A stretch of DNA of 64,000 nt from DASRHT01 sp035650355 (GCA_035650355.1 DASRHT010000052.1:1-64000); one strand, 5' to 3'. Numbered from the stretch's first letter, positions 8,177 through 16,696 are shown. The notes: generated by a model from the sequence alone, not told the origin. Program-made: numbers and translations.

Positions 8177-10036
8177 ATGCAGTCTTTTGTTCGCTCAAAG
8201 ATGAGCGTCACGATCTCGCTTCTCACCCTGATTACACTGCTGGCGTCAGTGGCTATTTTTCAAGCTGCTATGCCTTCGGTAGCTCATGCGGCTACCGCTT
8301 CAGCTCCCACACAAACGCTGCTCACGCTTAACTCTCTCGGCGCTGCCAGGCTGACGGCTGCCTCCGGTCAGACCACACAGGGCGCATCTGATATCGAAGT
8401 GTCGCCCGCCGCGGATAGAGAGAGTAGCCCGAAGCTGGAAATTAATGGCTCAACGCCACCGCCCATCGCGCCTCCTCCGGCAGGCACGGCTCCGCCCAAT
8501 CCTGCGGGCCTGAACGTGACGACCAACAACCCTGGCTTCAGGGGCTTCAATGGCCTGTCACACTTTGACCAGCGTAACGCTGGCACGGGCGCATTCACAA
8601 ACACGCAGTTCAGCCTGGAGCCGCCAGACCAGGGATTGTGCGCCAGCAACAATTTCGTGCTCGATACCGTTAATACCGCGCTGGCAGTGCGCAGCACCAA
8701 TGGCACGATCCTGACCGGCCCGACGCCCATCAACCAGTTCTTCGGACTTGCCCCAGAGGTTGTCCGCAGCACTCCGCCCGTCTTCGGTGACTTCACATCC
8801 GATCCCAAGTGCTTCTTCGATCCCACCACGCAGCACTGGTTCCTAACTGTATTACACATCAGTGTCGATCCCGCCAGTGGCGCTATGCAGGCTCCCACAC
8901 ATACACTGATCGCGGTCAGTCAGACTGCGGACCCGACGGGTACCTGGAGAACGTTCTCTATCGATACCACCGATGATGGCAGCAATGGCACTCCCAGCCA
9001 TCCCAACTGCCCATGTCTCGGTGATCAGCCACTCATCGGCGCCAATGCCGACGGCTTCTTCGTCAGCACCAATGAGTTCGGGCTTGCCGGTGGTTTCAAC
9101 GGCGCGCAGGTCTATGCCATCTCTAAGAGAGGGCTGGTCCAGGCTGCCAGCAACCCTGGCTCCGCGTTCACCTCTAAAGTTGTCCATATCGATGCTTCTC
9201 AGGCGCTGGTGCCTTTCGGCGGCCTGTCCTTCTCTATTCAGCCTTCGACTCAGCCCTTCGGCATCCCGTTGGGGTTGGAGAATAACGGCACCGAGTACTT
9301 CCTGAGCTCGCTCGACTTCACGGGTACCGTTGACAATCGTATCGCTACGTGGGCACTGACCAACACGCGTTCGCTCAATCAGAGCACTCCGAATGTAAGC
9401 CTCACCTTCACGGTTATCAAAAGCCAGCTCTACGGTCAGCCGGTTCCTGTAACCCAGAAGAATGGCCCGACTCCGTTCGCAACTTCGCAGGGCGCGCCGA
9501 TTGGCTTCCTCAACAGCAACGATGATCGCATGAATCAAGTGGTCTTCGCGGCTGGCGTGCTCTGGTCCGGTGTCAATACCATCGTCCAGAAGCCGGGAGA
9601 GGCTGCCCGCACCGGCATTGCCTTCTTTGGCGTCCTGCCGTTCTTTGCCGACGGCCAGTTGCATGCGATACTGGTCAAGAGCGGCTATGTCGCGGTGGAC
9701 GGCGAGAATGTGCTGTTCCCCTCCATTGGCGTTAACGCGATTGGCGAAGGCGTGATGAGCTTCACCCTGTCCGGTCCCGACTTCTTCCCGAGCGCGGCCT
9801 ATATGCCTATTTCGCTGTTCCATACTGGCGATGTCCATGTTGCCAGTGCAGGAGCCAGCCCGGAAGATGGCTTCACCTGCGTCGCGCCTGACCGTCTCTG
9901 CCGTTGGGGCGACTACTCAGCAGCGGTGGCATCTCCTGATGGCCGTTCCATCTGGCTGGCAACTGAGTTTATTCCCAATACGCCTCGCACTGTCCTGGCC
10001 AACTGGGGCACGTTCATCAGCAACGTCGATGTGTAA
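8177..10036 (+). CDS. Large secreted protein of unknown function
   Basis: A 619-residue protein from the preferred ATG at 8177; an in-frame ATG at 8114 would add 21 residues. A signal peptide is clear: positive N-terminus, hydrophobic core ISLLTLITLLASVAIF, cleavage near VAHAATA. A proline-rich stretch follows (PPPIAPPPAGTAPPNPAG), then a long region rich in Asn, Thr, Ser and Gly with repeated short motifs such as DPTTQHWFLTV and PDGRSIWLATEF. These suggest a beta-propeller-like fold. Cysteines occur in pairs, as expected for an exported protein. I recognise no catalytic motif. It may be a surface or extracellular protein. Confidence 0.75.
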   Translation: MQSFVRSKMSVTISLLTLITLLASVAIFQAAMPSVAHAATASAPTQTLLTLNSLGAARLTAASGQTTQGASDIEVSPAADRESSPKLEINGSTPPPIAPPPAGTAPPNPAGLNVTTNNPGFRGFNGLSHFDQRNAGTGAFTNTQFSLEPPDQGLCASNNFVLDTVNTALAVRSTNGTILTGPTPINQFFGLAPEVVRSTPPVFGDFTSDPKCFFDPTTQHWFLTVLHISVDPASGAMQAPTHTLIAVSQTADPTGTWRTFSIDTTDDGSNGTPSHPNCPCLGDQPLIGANADGFFVSTNEFGLAGGFNGAQVYAISKRGLVQAASNPGSAFTSKVVHIDASQALVPFGGLSFSIQPSTQPFGIPLGLENNGTEYFLSSLDFTGTVDNRIATWALTNTRSLNQSTPNVSLTFTVIKSQLYGQPVPVTQKNGPTPFATSQGAPIGFLNSNDDRMNQVVFAAGVLWSGVNTIVQKPGEAARTGIAFFGVLPFFADGQLHAILVKSGYVAVDGENVLFPSIGVNAIGEGVMSFTLSGPDFFPSAAYMPISLFHTGDVHVASAGASPEDGFTCVAPDRLCRWGDYSAAVASPDGRSIWLATEFIPNTPRTVLANWGTFISNVDV

Positions 10037-10149
10037 TTCAATAGGCTATAGTGCTGAAAGCTGGTAATACAGCGATCAGTGCCTTTCCTTAACACATGAA
10101 AAGCAAGCCATTCCGTACCGGGGTGGCTTGCTCTGGTGCTGGCTGATAC

Positions 10150-10345
10150 GATATTGGAGGAGGATGGCGGTAAAACCGCCTGTAACTCTGTTACCTGCCC
10201 TTCCAGCGTCTCCCTGGTCTGGAGCGGTTCAAGTACGCCACAGAGCGCAGAAAGCTCCCTTGCCACAGGGGCCATCTCTCCCGGCGCGCCCGGCTCGCCA
10301 TGAATGACGGCTACCTGATAGGGTGCGCTACCGTAGATTCTGAGA
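10150..10345 (-). pseudogene. Remnant of an alpha/beta hydrolase gene
   Basis: Read from 10345 downward, the frame gives NLRIYGSAPYQVAVIHGEP, then GAPGEMAPVAREL, then GVLEPLQT and LEGQVTELQAVL. This is the N-terminal start of an alpha/beta hydrolase (the HGGPG oxyanion segment, here HGEPG). After about residue 65 the similarity stops abruptly, before the nucleophile elbow. There is no start codon with a ribosome binding site. I read it as a decayed fragment. Confidence 0.55.
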
Positions 10346-10444
10346 TTGTTCTTGGTAAGGTACTATCAAATTCACGCACGTACCTTGTGCGCTACAGCGA
10401 AAAAGACGGCAATCAGTTTTATAGTGTGGCTGGATAGAAAGTGT

Positions 10445-10718
10445 GAGTCATCCCGGATTTTTCTAGAACCCGAAAAGCTGTATTCGCCCGTTCTTCAAGC
10501 GGGAGTGCAGAGGGCCGCCCTCTGCCGGGGTTCGGGGTACGTCGCGATCTAGCGAATTGTCCCCGAAAAACTCCTTTTTTCTCTTCTCGCCGCTGCAGGC
10601 GGCGAGAAGAGAAAAAAGGGAAAGAATGGGGAGATCCCATCCCCCCCAAAGGGGCTGGCCGCCCCTTTGAACCCCGCAAGAGATGTTTTCCGGGCATCTT
10701 AAAAATTCGGGATGACTC
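10445..10718. mobile_element. MITE-like element, family C (274 bp)
   Basis: A 274-bp element bounded by imperfect terminal inverted repeats, GAGTCATCCCGGATTTTT on the left and AAAAATTCGGGATGACTC on the right. Its centre is a long palindrome (CTTTTTTCTCTTCTCGCCG pairing with the mirror arm near 10600). It encodes no convincing protein. I see no target duplication beyond two bases. Only one copy is present in this window. Confidence 0.7.
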
Positions 10719-10725
10719 CTGCCAG

Positions 10726-10905
10726 TTACGACGATTTGTTCTTCTTGCGTAGCGTCTTTTTATGATCGCGGATGATCTCGTCGTAGATGTGCGAGAGAGG
10801 CTCGCCATCAGGCAACTTAGCCCGGAACTCCTTCAACTGCCGCACGCTCTCTTCCGTAGGTAATGGTGGCCTCGACAAACTTCTCCAACGGTTTGGCGTG
10901 CAACA
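10726..10905 (-). pseudogene. Small unknown protein, probably a gene remnant
   Basis: The frame ending at 10726 has a hydrophilic, well-formed C-terminal part (TEESVRQLKEFRAKLPDGEP, then LSHIYDEIIRDHKKTLRKKN). Upstream, the protein-like sequence moves to another frame (HAKPLEKFVEATIT), which suggests a frameshift near 10860. No clear start with a ribosome binding site is visible. It could be the end of a small regulatory or antitoxin-like protein. Function not recognised. Confidence 0.3.
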
Positions 10906-11152
10906 CACTTCCTTAACCCTCTACAGATGTTTAATGCTGCACTGTAGAGCAGGAGGCTGGCCTCGCACCTCCTGGTACCTAATTTCGTTGGGAAGGTAGG
11001 CTCTCTTACAAGCCTGAGTCTGCTCATGTCCAGGGCTTACAGAGATGCTTAAATCACCTCTGCAAGCCCTCGCATTTGATGCGGGGTCCATGATGGTCAA
11101 AATCCATATGCGCCTCTAGCGGCATCACCGATAGGATCTTTCCCTTTCTACG

Positions 11153-11512
11153 TCAATTAAACTGTGGTGCGTGCGTTTTCTCGGGTCGCATCGGCGGCTG
11201 CTGGAACACTTCGCGCAAACACTGCATCAGCCGATAGGTTTCTGTGGCGTCCAGATGAAACTCCTGAGCGGCTTCCTCAGTCTCGTCCTGCTCACCGCGC
11301 ACGATGATACTCTGATCGCTCAGGATACACAGATGATGCACACCTAGCGTAACCTCATGCAGGAGCGTTGCCGGTTCTTCCAGAGGGTGTCCTCTAGGGT
11401 GATTCATCGCGTTCCATGCATCGGGGCCGGGCCTGCTCTTCTCTCCAAGAGCAGAAAAACGAGATGGCACTGGTTCATCGGTTAGTCGTGTGATGTTCTT
11501 GCTGATCAGCAT
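11153..11512 (-). CDS. Unknown 119-residue protein, last gene of the accessory operon
   Basis: A 119-residue hydrophilic protein. It starts at an ATG with an excellent ribosome binding site (AGGAGG, 5 bases upstream). The C-terminal part (HLDATETYRLMQCLREVFQQ) is predicted helical. No domain is recognised. It is the promoter-distal gene of a run of same-strand small genes reaching back to 16824. The 30-base spacing to the gene before it is compatible with co-transcription. Confidence 0.55.
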   Translation of the reverse strand: MLISKNITRLTDEPVPSRFSALGEKSRPGPDAWNAMNHPRGHPLEEPATLLHEVTLGVHHLCILSDQSIIVRGEQDETEEAAQEFHLDATETYRLMQCLREVFQQPPMRPEKTHAPQFN

Positions 11513-11542
11513 GAGCTCCTCCTAATCGTTGCTCGTGTCTTC

Positions 11543-11845
11543 CTATTTTGCGCCATGTGGGATGCTGTCGTGGTGACATCCCCACGCGTTTTTTGCCTGT
11601 GGCAGCGCGATTTCCTGCAATTTGCTGTGAAAAGCCGCAATGGCGCGGCGGCCTATTTCCGCATCGATGACTTCCAGTAACGCGTATGCTTGCTGGAGGG
11701 TCTCATAGCATCGCTGTCCTTCCGCAGTGAATGACATGGTTTTATTCCCTCTTTCCAGAGCGGTAATGAGGATTTTCACGTCTTTGCGCTCGTGTTTCAG
11801 TTCGAGGTCGGTCAAGTCTTGTACAGGTTTTGGCGTCGTCGCCAT
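11543..11845 (-). CDS. Unknown helical 100-residue protein, paralogue of the gene at 12506
   Basis: A 100-residue, mostly helical protein starting at an ATG with AAAGGAGCG upstream. It shares a layout with the protein at 12506-12787: an N-terminal PKPVQDLT element (PKPVQEMT in the other), a helix ending LLEVIDAEIGRRA (LLTAIEGEITKRM) and a tail with EIALPQ (EIVLPE). The two are therefore paralogues that arose by local duplication. No known domain is recognised. A coiled-coil or small scaffold role is possible but is only a guess. Confidence 0.6.
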   Translation of the reverse strand: MATTPKPVQDLTDLELKHERKDVKILITALERGNKTMSFTAEGQRCYETLQQAYALLEVIDAEIGRRAIAAFHSKLQEIALPQAKNAWGCHHDSIPHGAK

Positions 11846-11849
11846 GAGG

Positions 11850-12509
11850 TTATCGCTCCTTTCGGTGTTCTGACCTATGCTTCACGATAGTGAGATGTAA
11901 GCGATCCCCGCGTCTGGACGCTTTCCGGCTTTCGCCTGTCTCCGGTGGCTTCACAGGTTCCTGCGACGCTTTGGCTGGGGTGTCCGTACTGCCCCCCTCT
12001 TCCGGCTCAAAGTTTCCCATCACCATCCACAGGTTTGCTTCTGGATCGGGAGCCGGGCAGTGGATATATTCAACGGCGGCGGCGCGGGCTTTTGCCAGTT
12101 CTTTCATCACCCGGTCCAGGGTGCGGCAATAGACCGGGCTGCCGCCGGGTGCCTGAAGGACACACAGGTAGCGAAATGGCGCTGCCGGTTCTCCGAACTC
12201 TTCGGCCTGGCGCTTCAGCTCTCGCCTGATCAGCCGGGTGATATCGCGGTATCCCCATGTGCTCAGCAGTTCATCCACAACTCGGGCTAGTTTTCCGGCA
12301 AGCCGTCCCGCTTGTTCCTGTTCGATGGCCGTAATCAGCTTATCGGCGGATTTGAGTAAGTACTGCCGTACTGATTGCTGGCTGTAAGGAAGGGCGGCCA
12401 TCTCAGGCTTTTGTAAATCCTGGATGCAGCTTATCGCGTCCTGTCGTGCTGCTTCCAGCTTTTCATCAGACCATTCGGCCAGGGGTCTCATCTCTTCGTT
12501 GGTATTCAT
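11850..12509 (-). CDS. Unknown 219-residue protein of the accessory operon
   Basis: A 219-residue protein. Its N-terminal 75 residues resemble the small paralogues next to it (ALPYSQQS..LLKSADKLITAIEQEQAGR). A middle region (about 80-165) includes RYLCVLQAPGGSPVYCRTLD and a charged, proline-containing linker follows. The tail HLTIVKH recurs just upstream of the next gene (HLSIVQY near 12820). The start overlaps the stop of the preceding gene by 4 bases (ATGA), so translation is coupled. Function unknown. Confidence 0.6.
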   Translation of the reverse strand: MNTNEEMRPLAEWSDEKLEAARQDAISCIQDLQKPEMAALPYSQQSVRQYLLKSADKLITAIEQEQAGRLAGKLARVVDELLSTWGYRDITRLIRRELKRQAEEFGEPAAPFRYLCVLQAPGGSPVYCRTLDRVMKELAKARAAAVEYIHCPAPDPEANLWMVMGNFEPEEGGSTDTPAKASQEPVKPPETGESRKASRRGDRLHLTIVKHRSEHRKER

Positions 12510-12787
12510 TCGTTCTCCTTTTCCTCCGGTTGCTCTTGCTCCGGGAGGACTATTTCCTGTGCGTACTGGGAAATGGCGAGGGCCATTCTCTTGGTGATCT
12601 CGCCTTCGATGGCCGTTAGCAGCCTGCGCGCCTGGTGCATGGCATCGGTATGCTCTTTACGGCGCTCATAGGGCAATTCGGACACATGCACGATTTCCAG
12701 GGTATCCATGATATCCACCATCTCCAGGCGGCGGGCTTGTAACTGCTCCATTGTCATTTCCTGTACCGGTTTAGGCCGCGGGGACAT
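12506..12787 (-). CDS. Unknown helical 93-residue protein
   Basis: A 93-residue helical protein with an acidic C-terminus (PEQEQPEEKENE). It is a paralogue of the 100-residue protein at 11543-11845. AGGAGG lies just upstream of the ATG. It overlaps the following gene by 4 bases. No known domain is seen. Confidence 0.6.
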   Translation of the reverse strand: MSPRPKPVQEMTMEQLQARRLEMVDIMDTLEIVHVSELPYERRKEHTDAMHQARRLLTAIEGEITKRMALAISQYAQEIVLPEQEQPEEKENE

Positions 12788-12789
12788 GG

Positions 12790-12948
12790 TGCTATTCCTC
12801 CTTCGGGTATTCTGCCGGATATTGCACGATGGACAGATGCGAATGCTTCGCGCTTTTGGTCGGTTCCGGCTGTCCGGTGGGCTTTTCTGCGAAGATCGTC
12901 TGCCTCTTTATCTGATAGCCCCCTGGTTAGCCTGATGGTGTTCTCCAT
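12790..12948 (-). pseudogene. Broken copy of a gene in the 11850 family
   Basis: Two short frames share this stretch. One gives MENTIRLTRGLSDKEADDLR from 12948. The other, after a shift near 12900, gives EKPTGQPEPTKSAKHSHLSI ending YPKEE at 12790. The second part matches the tail of the 219-residue protein (ASRRGDRLHLTIVKH). This fits a truncated or frameshifted relative of that gene sitting directly before its partner paralogue, as expected after duplication of a two-gene unit. Confidence 0.4.
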
Positions 12949-13148
12949 CTTCTTTCCCACCGCAATTGAAAGATGCTGCCATTTAAGAAAGGCGTTTGAA
13001 ACGTCTCATTGATGTTCCTGGCGAGAGAGCTCGCCCGCCTTGCAAGCGACGGCTGTTTCTCTTTCTCCCATCGTTGGGCGGATTGTTGCAACGCATTCAC
13101 AATCACTTGCAGATCACTACTGCTCAGTTCTATGACCTCATTCGTCAT
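12927..13148 (-). CDS. Unknown 73-residue protein
   Basis: A 73-residue protein starting at an ATG preceded by AAAGGAGC. The first 50 residues look helical (SSSDLQVIVNALQQSAQRWE). The last 20 (LRWERRWRTPSG) are basic and run into the broken copy downstream, so the C-terminus may not be original. The start overlaps the end of the preceding gene by 11 bases. Family not recognised. Confidence 0.5.
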   Translation of the reverse strand: MTNEVIELSSSDLQVIVNALQQSAQRWEKEKQPSLARRASSLARNINETFQTPFLNGSIFQLRWERRWRTPSG

Positions 13149-13593
13149 TGTCGGGCTCCTTTCGTGCTAGTGGGGACTCCACCAGCCGCAGATAGTCAGG
13201 ACGCGGGCGGAGTTGCGGAGCGGCCACCTGCCGCGCGAATGCTTCGGTGGCCGCTTTGGTAAATTCACGTAAGCGATAGACAGCGATTTTCCTGCGGCGC
13301 AAGGCCCGATGGCCGGAGCTCTGGCAGATGGGGATGAAGGCGGCTAGTTGCAACCTGGCCTCCTTCGCTTGATCTATCGCGTAGTGAAGCGCCACCATCT
13401 CAACGGTAATCGGTATGGTTAAGCCGAGTTCCCTGCTCTGCCCATTCCTCTCTAATGCCTGCTGCAACAGCGCCATAAGGGCTAGCACTGCCTGTATGGC
13501 GTCCTGGCACTGCCCAGGGGATGCTGGCATTTCGTACGCTTCCAACTCGCGGATTGTCTGTTCAAGCCGGCCAATCTCAGGAATGGCGCTCAT
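13138..13593 (-). CDS. Unknown 151-residue helical protein
   Basis: A 151-residue protein rich in Ala, Leu, Glu and Arg, probably all-helical, with a basic patch (HRALRRRKIAVYRLREF, about residues 95-112). No signal peptide or membrane segment. It overlaps its upstream neighbour through ATGA, indicating translational coupling. No family recognised. Confidence 0.6.
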   Translation of the reverse strand: MSAIPEIGRLEQTIRELEAYEMPASPGQCQDAIQAVLALMALLQQALERNGQSRELGLTIPITVEMVALHYAIDQAKEARLQLAAFIPICQSSGHRALRRRKIAVYRLREFTKAATEAFARQVAAPQLRPRPDYLRLVESPLARKEPDNDE

Positions 13594-13898
13594 TGTCCGT
13601 CCTCCTTTCCCAGGCGGAGCGGTTCCGCCCTCCGGCTGTTCTGGAGGGAGAACAGGACGCGCTGCTGCTCCTGCCAGGCGTCCCTGCTCTCCGCCTCTTC
13701 CTCTTTCTGCGCCAGCACCGCGCGGGCAAGCACATGAAGGGACCGGCGCAGCTCGTCCAGTTCGAGCGTGTTTCTCTGGATGTCGGCGCGGACGGCGGCG
13801 ATCTCGCTGCTGATCTGCTGGAAATCGGCGTGGATCGCCTCCGCAATCGTAGTAATCTGCTGGCCTTGTGGTGCCTTGCGTGCTTTCTTAGTCGGCAT
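13590..13898 (-). CDS. Small coiled-coil protein
   Basis: A 102-residue protein with a basic N-terminus (MPTKKARKAPQGQQ) and a heptad-patterned helix (ISSEIAAVRADIQRNTLELD and onward, about residues 30-80), typical of a short coiled coil. I chose the ATG at 13898 because GAGGAGGAG ends 7 bases upstream; the GTG at 13916 lies inside that site. The pattern recalls small phage or plasmid structural or tether proteins, but nothing specific can be assigned. Confidence 0.6.
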   Translation of the reverse strand: MPTKKARKAPQGQQITTIAEAIHADFQQISSEIAAVRADIQRNTLELDELRRSLHVLARAVLAQKEEEAESRDAWQEQQRVLFSLQNSRRAEPLRLGKEDGQ

Positions 13899-13912
13899 CT
13901 GCGTTCTCCTCC

Positions 13913-14470
13913 TCACGCTCCGGGCAGGATGGTTCCCCGGTGGCTTCGGTCTTCCCTTTGGGGGGGCGGCTTGTGAGCAGGGAGGTCCCGCATCCAGATG
14001 CAGGTTTTGATGATCGCGAACCCTTCCACCATCACAAGCACGGCTATCAGGGGAGCCAGATGATCCGCGATGAGCCTGGCCGAGGCGGCGGCAATGGCGA
14101 TAGTGTCCGTCAGCAGCACAAAATCGCGCAGGGCGAGGAGATGGGAGCCGGAGCCATGCTCGTCCGACGCATCCTGCTCGTTCTCATGCTCGTAGCCGTC
14201 ATAGTCGCTTTTCGCCTCGATCTTGTAGATGCGGCGCTTGGCCTTGTTCAGCACGCGCTCGCTATGCCCGATGAATCGCCCAACGCAGGCGGATAGCGGC
14301 GGAAAGCAGATGATTATGTACCCGGCCAGTCCAGACTGGAACGCGGCATAGCCGAATATGCTAAACAGGCCGATGAGCAAGGACCAGACGGGAAGCCGCG
14401 TATTCTGCTTGTCCCGTTTCTCGTCATAGAGCGCGGCTAATTCGAGGGCCTCGCATTGTTCTGCGTTCAC
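13913..14470 (-). CDS. Membrane protein of unknown function
   Basis: A 185-residue protein with four probable membrane segments in two hairpins. The first pair is at about residues 24-65 (VWSLLIGLFSIFGYAAF and GYIIICFPPLSACVG). The second pair is at about 115-160 (LLTDTIAIAAASARLIA and LAPLIAVLVMVEGFAII). They are joined by a cytoplasmic acidic loop (about 68-112, EHENEQDASDEHGSG). It overlaps the preceding gene by 4 bases. No family is recognised. It is one of two membrane proteins in this operon. Confidence 0.65.
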   Translation of the reverse strand: MNAEQCEALELAALYDEKRDKQNTRLPVWSLLIGLFSIFGYAAFQSGLAGYIIICFPPLSACVGRFIGHSERVLNKAKRRIYKIEAKSDYDGYEHENEQDASDEHGSGSHLLALRDFVLLTDTIAIAAASARLIADHLAPLIAVLVMVEGFAIIKTCIWMRDLPAHKPPPQREDRSHRGTILPGA

Positions 14471-15261
14471 TCCTGCACCTCCCCGCCTTCTTTTTCCTTC
14501 GGCGCGATGCGGAAACCCGGAAGATCGTCATGGGCAATGAGCCGGTAGCCATGACGGGCCAGCCAGGCGTTCAGCGCCTCATGAGACACGGGAGCGGGAA
14601 GCTCCGTGGCCGCTTGCTGCATGAGGGCAAGCATTCGCTTTTGCTCCGCCTCCCAGACGATGGTGCTTAATGCTTCCGCCTCGGACGGATGCAGGCGCAG
14701 GTAGGCGTCGCTAGAGGCGGCTAGCAAGGCCGGGGCAACGCGCAATACACAGGCTGCCGTGCTGATGGCTTCTTCCGCCGTCAGAAACAGCACGCAGCGG
14801 GCTTCTTCATAGATGAGGATGCCCATGCCCTCATCAGGGTTATCGCTGACCGCCTGGGCGATCCACCGCTCATCCTCAGGACGGATCAGGCTGGCCGGTT
14901 TGGTAAGCAGGGAATACCCGTCCGGCCTGGTTGGCGGGTTCTCATCCTGCGGCGGCGGATAGGCCACAATGCCGGGCGCGCCTGGTTCCCCGACAGAGCC
15001 GACAACCACAAAATCCGTGATGGTCGCATCGTCGTAGAGTTTGTCGGTGAACCGTTTCGGGATACCGCCTTTGATCAGCAGCAGCAAAAACCCCCGCGCG
15101 CGCTTGCCAGTGATGCCATAGGAGAGCACAAGCGCCTCAGCCGGGGCGCTCCCTTCCTCTGACACCTGCAAGGCGTAGGTGATCTCGTCGCAAAGCAGCT
15201 CCATCTGACGGACGCTCCTTGCGTCGCAGGTCAGGATGAGATAGTGTAACGTCCCTTCCAT
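14467..15261 (-). CDS. Unknown 264-residue cytosolic protein
   Basis: A 264-residue acidic protein starting MEGTLHYLILTCDARSVRQM. It has an alternating strand/helix character in its first 110 residues and a mainly helical second half (about 150-240), ending in a basic to acidic tail. No Walker, nuclease or metal motif is visible. The ATG lies 2 bases after the stop of the zinc-motif gene, and the stop overlaps the next start, so it is embedded in the operon. Function unknown. Confidence 0.6.
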   Translation of the reverse strand: MEGTLHYLILTCDARSVRQMELLCDEITYALQVSEEGSAPAEALVLSYGITGKRARGFLLLLIKGGIPKRFTDKLYDDATITDFVVVGSVGEPGAPGIVAYPPPQDENPPTRPDGYSLLTKPASLIRPEDERWIAQAVSDNPDEGMGILIYEEARCVLFLTAEEAISTAACVLRVAPALLAASSDAYLRLHPSEAEALSTIVWEAEQKRMLALMQQAATELPAPVSHEALNAWLARHGYRLIAHDDLPGFRIAPKEKEGGEVQE

Positions 15262-15263
15262 CG

Positions 15264-15935
15264 TTATTCCCCCTTTTCCGTCTGGCGGGCTTTCTGCGCC
15301 AGGGCGCTCAACTGTGATACGGTGTCATCATAGGCCGTAAGCAGCGGCGGAAACGCGGCGCGGATGTCCATGTGGATGCGGACGCGTTCCGGCGAAAGGC
15401 TCTGGTAGACGCAGCGGAACATCTCCACCTGAAGCAGGGTCTCGGTCAGCAGCTCCTCCACGCTTTCCAGCCGTGTGATCACTGCCCCCGGCCTGATATG
15501 CGCCATTGCTTCGGGGTCCAGGCGTCTGATGCTGGCACAGGCCGCGTTCACCAGGCGGCGCAGGGTCGTGAGATGCTCCATCGTCGCCTGTACCTGCACC
15601 GGCAGCAGCGTCAACTGGTCGCGGTACAGGATCGCGATATGGGCCAGCCTGCGCCGCTTCCCGCAAAGCGTTGCGGCAGTGCTCTCCAGCATGGCCCCTG
15701 CCAGTGACAGGCTAGCCGCTTGCGCTTTGCGAATGGCGCGTTCGGCCTTGATGCGGGCGGCCTCGGCTTCCACTTCCGCCAGGCATTCCGGGCAAATGGT
15801 GCTCGACCATGCGCGCGGGTAGGGTTTGTCAGGATGGCGCTTTTGCCAGCACCAGGCACATTGCTGGTACCGCTCTTCCAGAGTCGTGGCGATGATGGCG
15901 GCGGGCAGGTACGCCGCCGTTTCGGATGATTGCAT
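15264..15935 (-). CDS. Unknown protein with an N-terminal zinc-finger-like motif
   Basis: A 223-residue protein. Residues about 25-55 carry two cysteine pairs (CAWCWQKRHP and CPECLAE), which read as a four-cysteine zinc knuckle. The rest is helical and rich in Ala, Arg and Leu (about 60-220), with a likely coiled coil near the end. Such zinc-knuckle plus helix proteins often bind nucleic acid or other proteins, but that is inference. The start is an ATG with AAGGAGAGC upstream, 11 bases after the membrane protein gene. Confidence 0.6.
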   Translation of the reverse strand: MQSSETAAYLPAAIIATTLEERYQQCAWCWQKRHPDKPYPRAWSSTICPECLAEVEAEAARIKAERAIRKAQAASLSLAGAMLESTAATLCGKRRRLAHIAILYRDQLTLLPVQVQATMEHLTTLRRLVNAACASIRRLDPEAMAHIRPGAVITRLESVEELLTETLLQVEMFRCVYQSLSPERVRIHMDIRAAFPPLLTAYDDTVSQLSALAQKARQTEKGE

Positions 15936-15946
15936 GGCTGCTCTCC

Positions 15947-16696
15947 TTACTTCTTTGGCGCAAAACTGCCCTTGCCGTCGCCATAGAGGACATAGACTTG
16001 CTGATAGCGATGGAAAGGAAAATCATAGAGGTCGGCGTAAATGGTGACGGTGAGATCGGCCTTGCCATCCCCGTCCACGTCGCTGACCGTGAGATCCACG
16101 ACGGCGGCGAAAGGATCGGGAAAGCCAATCTTTTGCAGGTCGGGGCCGGTCATGATCTGGGCTTTGCTCGCATCGTTGCCAGCAACCTTGAGAATCAGGA
16201 TGTGGCCGTGGTTATTCCAGCCGATAAGCTGGGTGGGGCTCTGCGGGCTGTCCCCTCCGACGACGGCGCTCATGACCGAGCCCTGGAGCTTGCCGTACTG
16301 CGCCGGATCGCTCATGTGGGTCGCCCACCAGGCCAGGCCGCTGGTGGTGATGAGCCAGCCAACCCAGACAATGAGCAGCGCCAACCCTATCCAGACAAGC
16401 GGATGGATCTCCCTGCGGGCTTCGGGCGGCGGCCCGTAATAGGTTCTGCGGCGTCCGCCCGTGGTTCGGCGCTGCGGGACGTAGTCGTCGCGCTCGTCCC
16501 CATCCTCTTCGGTGATCCGGCTGCGCATGCGCTGCTGGTACGGGCCGGTGGTAGTGGGAGATTTGAGGGTGGCGCGGCGCGTGATGGGGCCGGCAATGCC
16601 CAGACGGGTCGCAATCCGCTCGGCTTCGTTGCTCCTCTCCTCATCCTTGACGCGGCGGGTGCTGCTGCCCGCATGGAGAGTGCGCGCATCTAGCAT
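15947..16696 (-). CDS. Single-pass membrane protein with an FG-GAP-like domain
   Basis: A 249-residue protein from the ATG at 16696, which has AGGAG at good spacing; the frame continues to 16759 without a site. A basic cytoplasmic part (about 1-100) contains YVPQRRTTGGRRRTYYGPPP. One membrane helix follows (about 113-135, LVWIGLALLIVWVGWLI). The outer domain ends with VSDVDGDGKADLTVTIYADL and YVLYGDGKGSF, which are calcium-binding FG-GAP/VCBS-like repeats. It probably faces outward. It is the second gene of the operon and its start overlaps the end of the 44-residue ORF. Confidence 0.65.
   Translation of the reverse strand: MLDARTLHAGSSTRRVKDEERSNEAERIATRLGIAGPITRRATLKSPTTTGPYQQRMRSRITEEDGDERDDYVPQRRTTGGRRRTYYGPPPEARREIHPLVWIGLALLIVWVGWLITTSGLAWWATHMSDPAQYGKLQGSVMSAVVGGDSPQSPTQLIGWNNHGHILILKVAGNDASKAQIMTGPDLQKIGFPDPFAAVVDLTVSDVDGDGKADLTVTIYADLYDFPFHRYQQVYVLYGDGKGSFAPKK

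Noticed and set aside
8852..9838. 328-codon minus-strand frame
   Set aside because: It is antisense to the secreted protein gene, which has a signal peptide and sensible composition; the antisense frame has neither a start site nor a family.
10900..11150. Possible attachment site or tRNA target of the serine recombinase
   Set aside because: Small hairpins are present, but I found no direct repeat shared with the region after 22516 and no tRNA-like fold.
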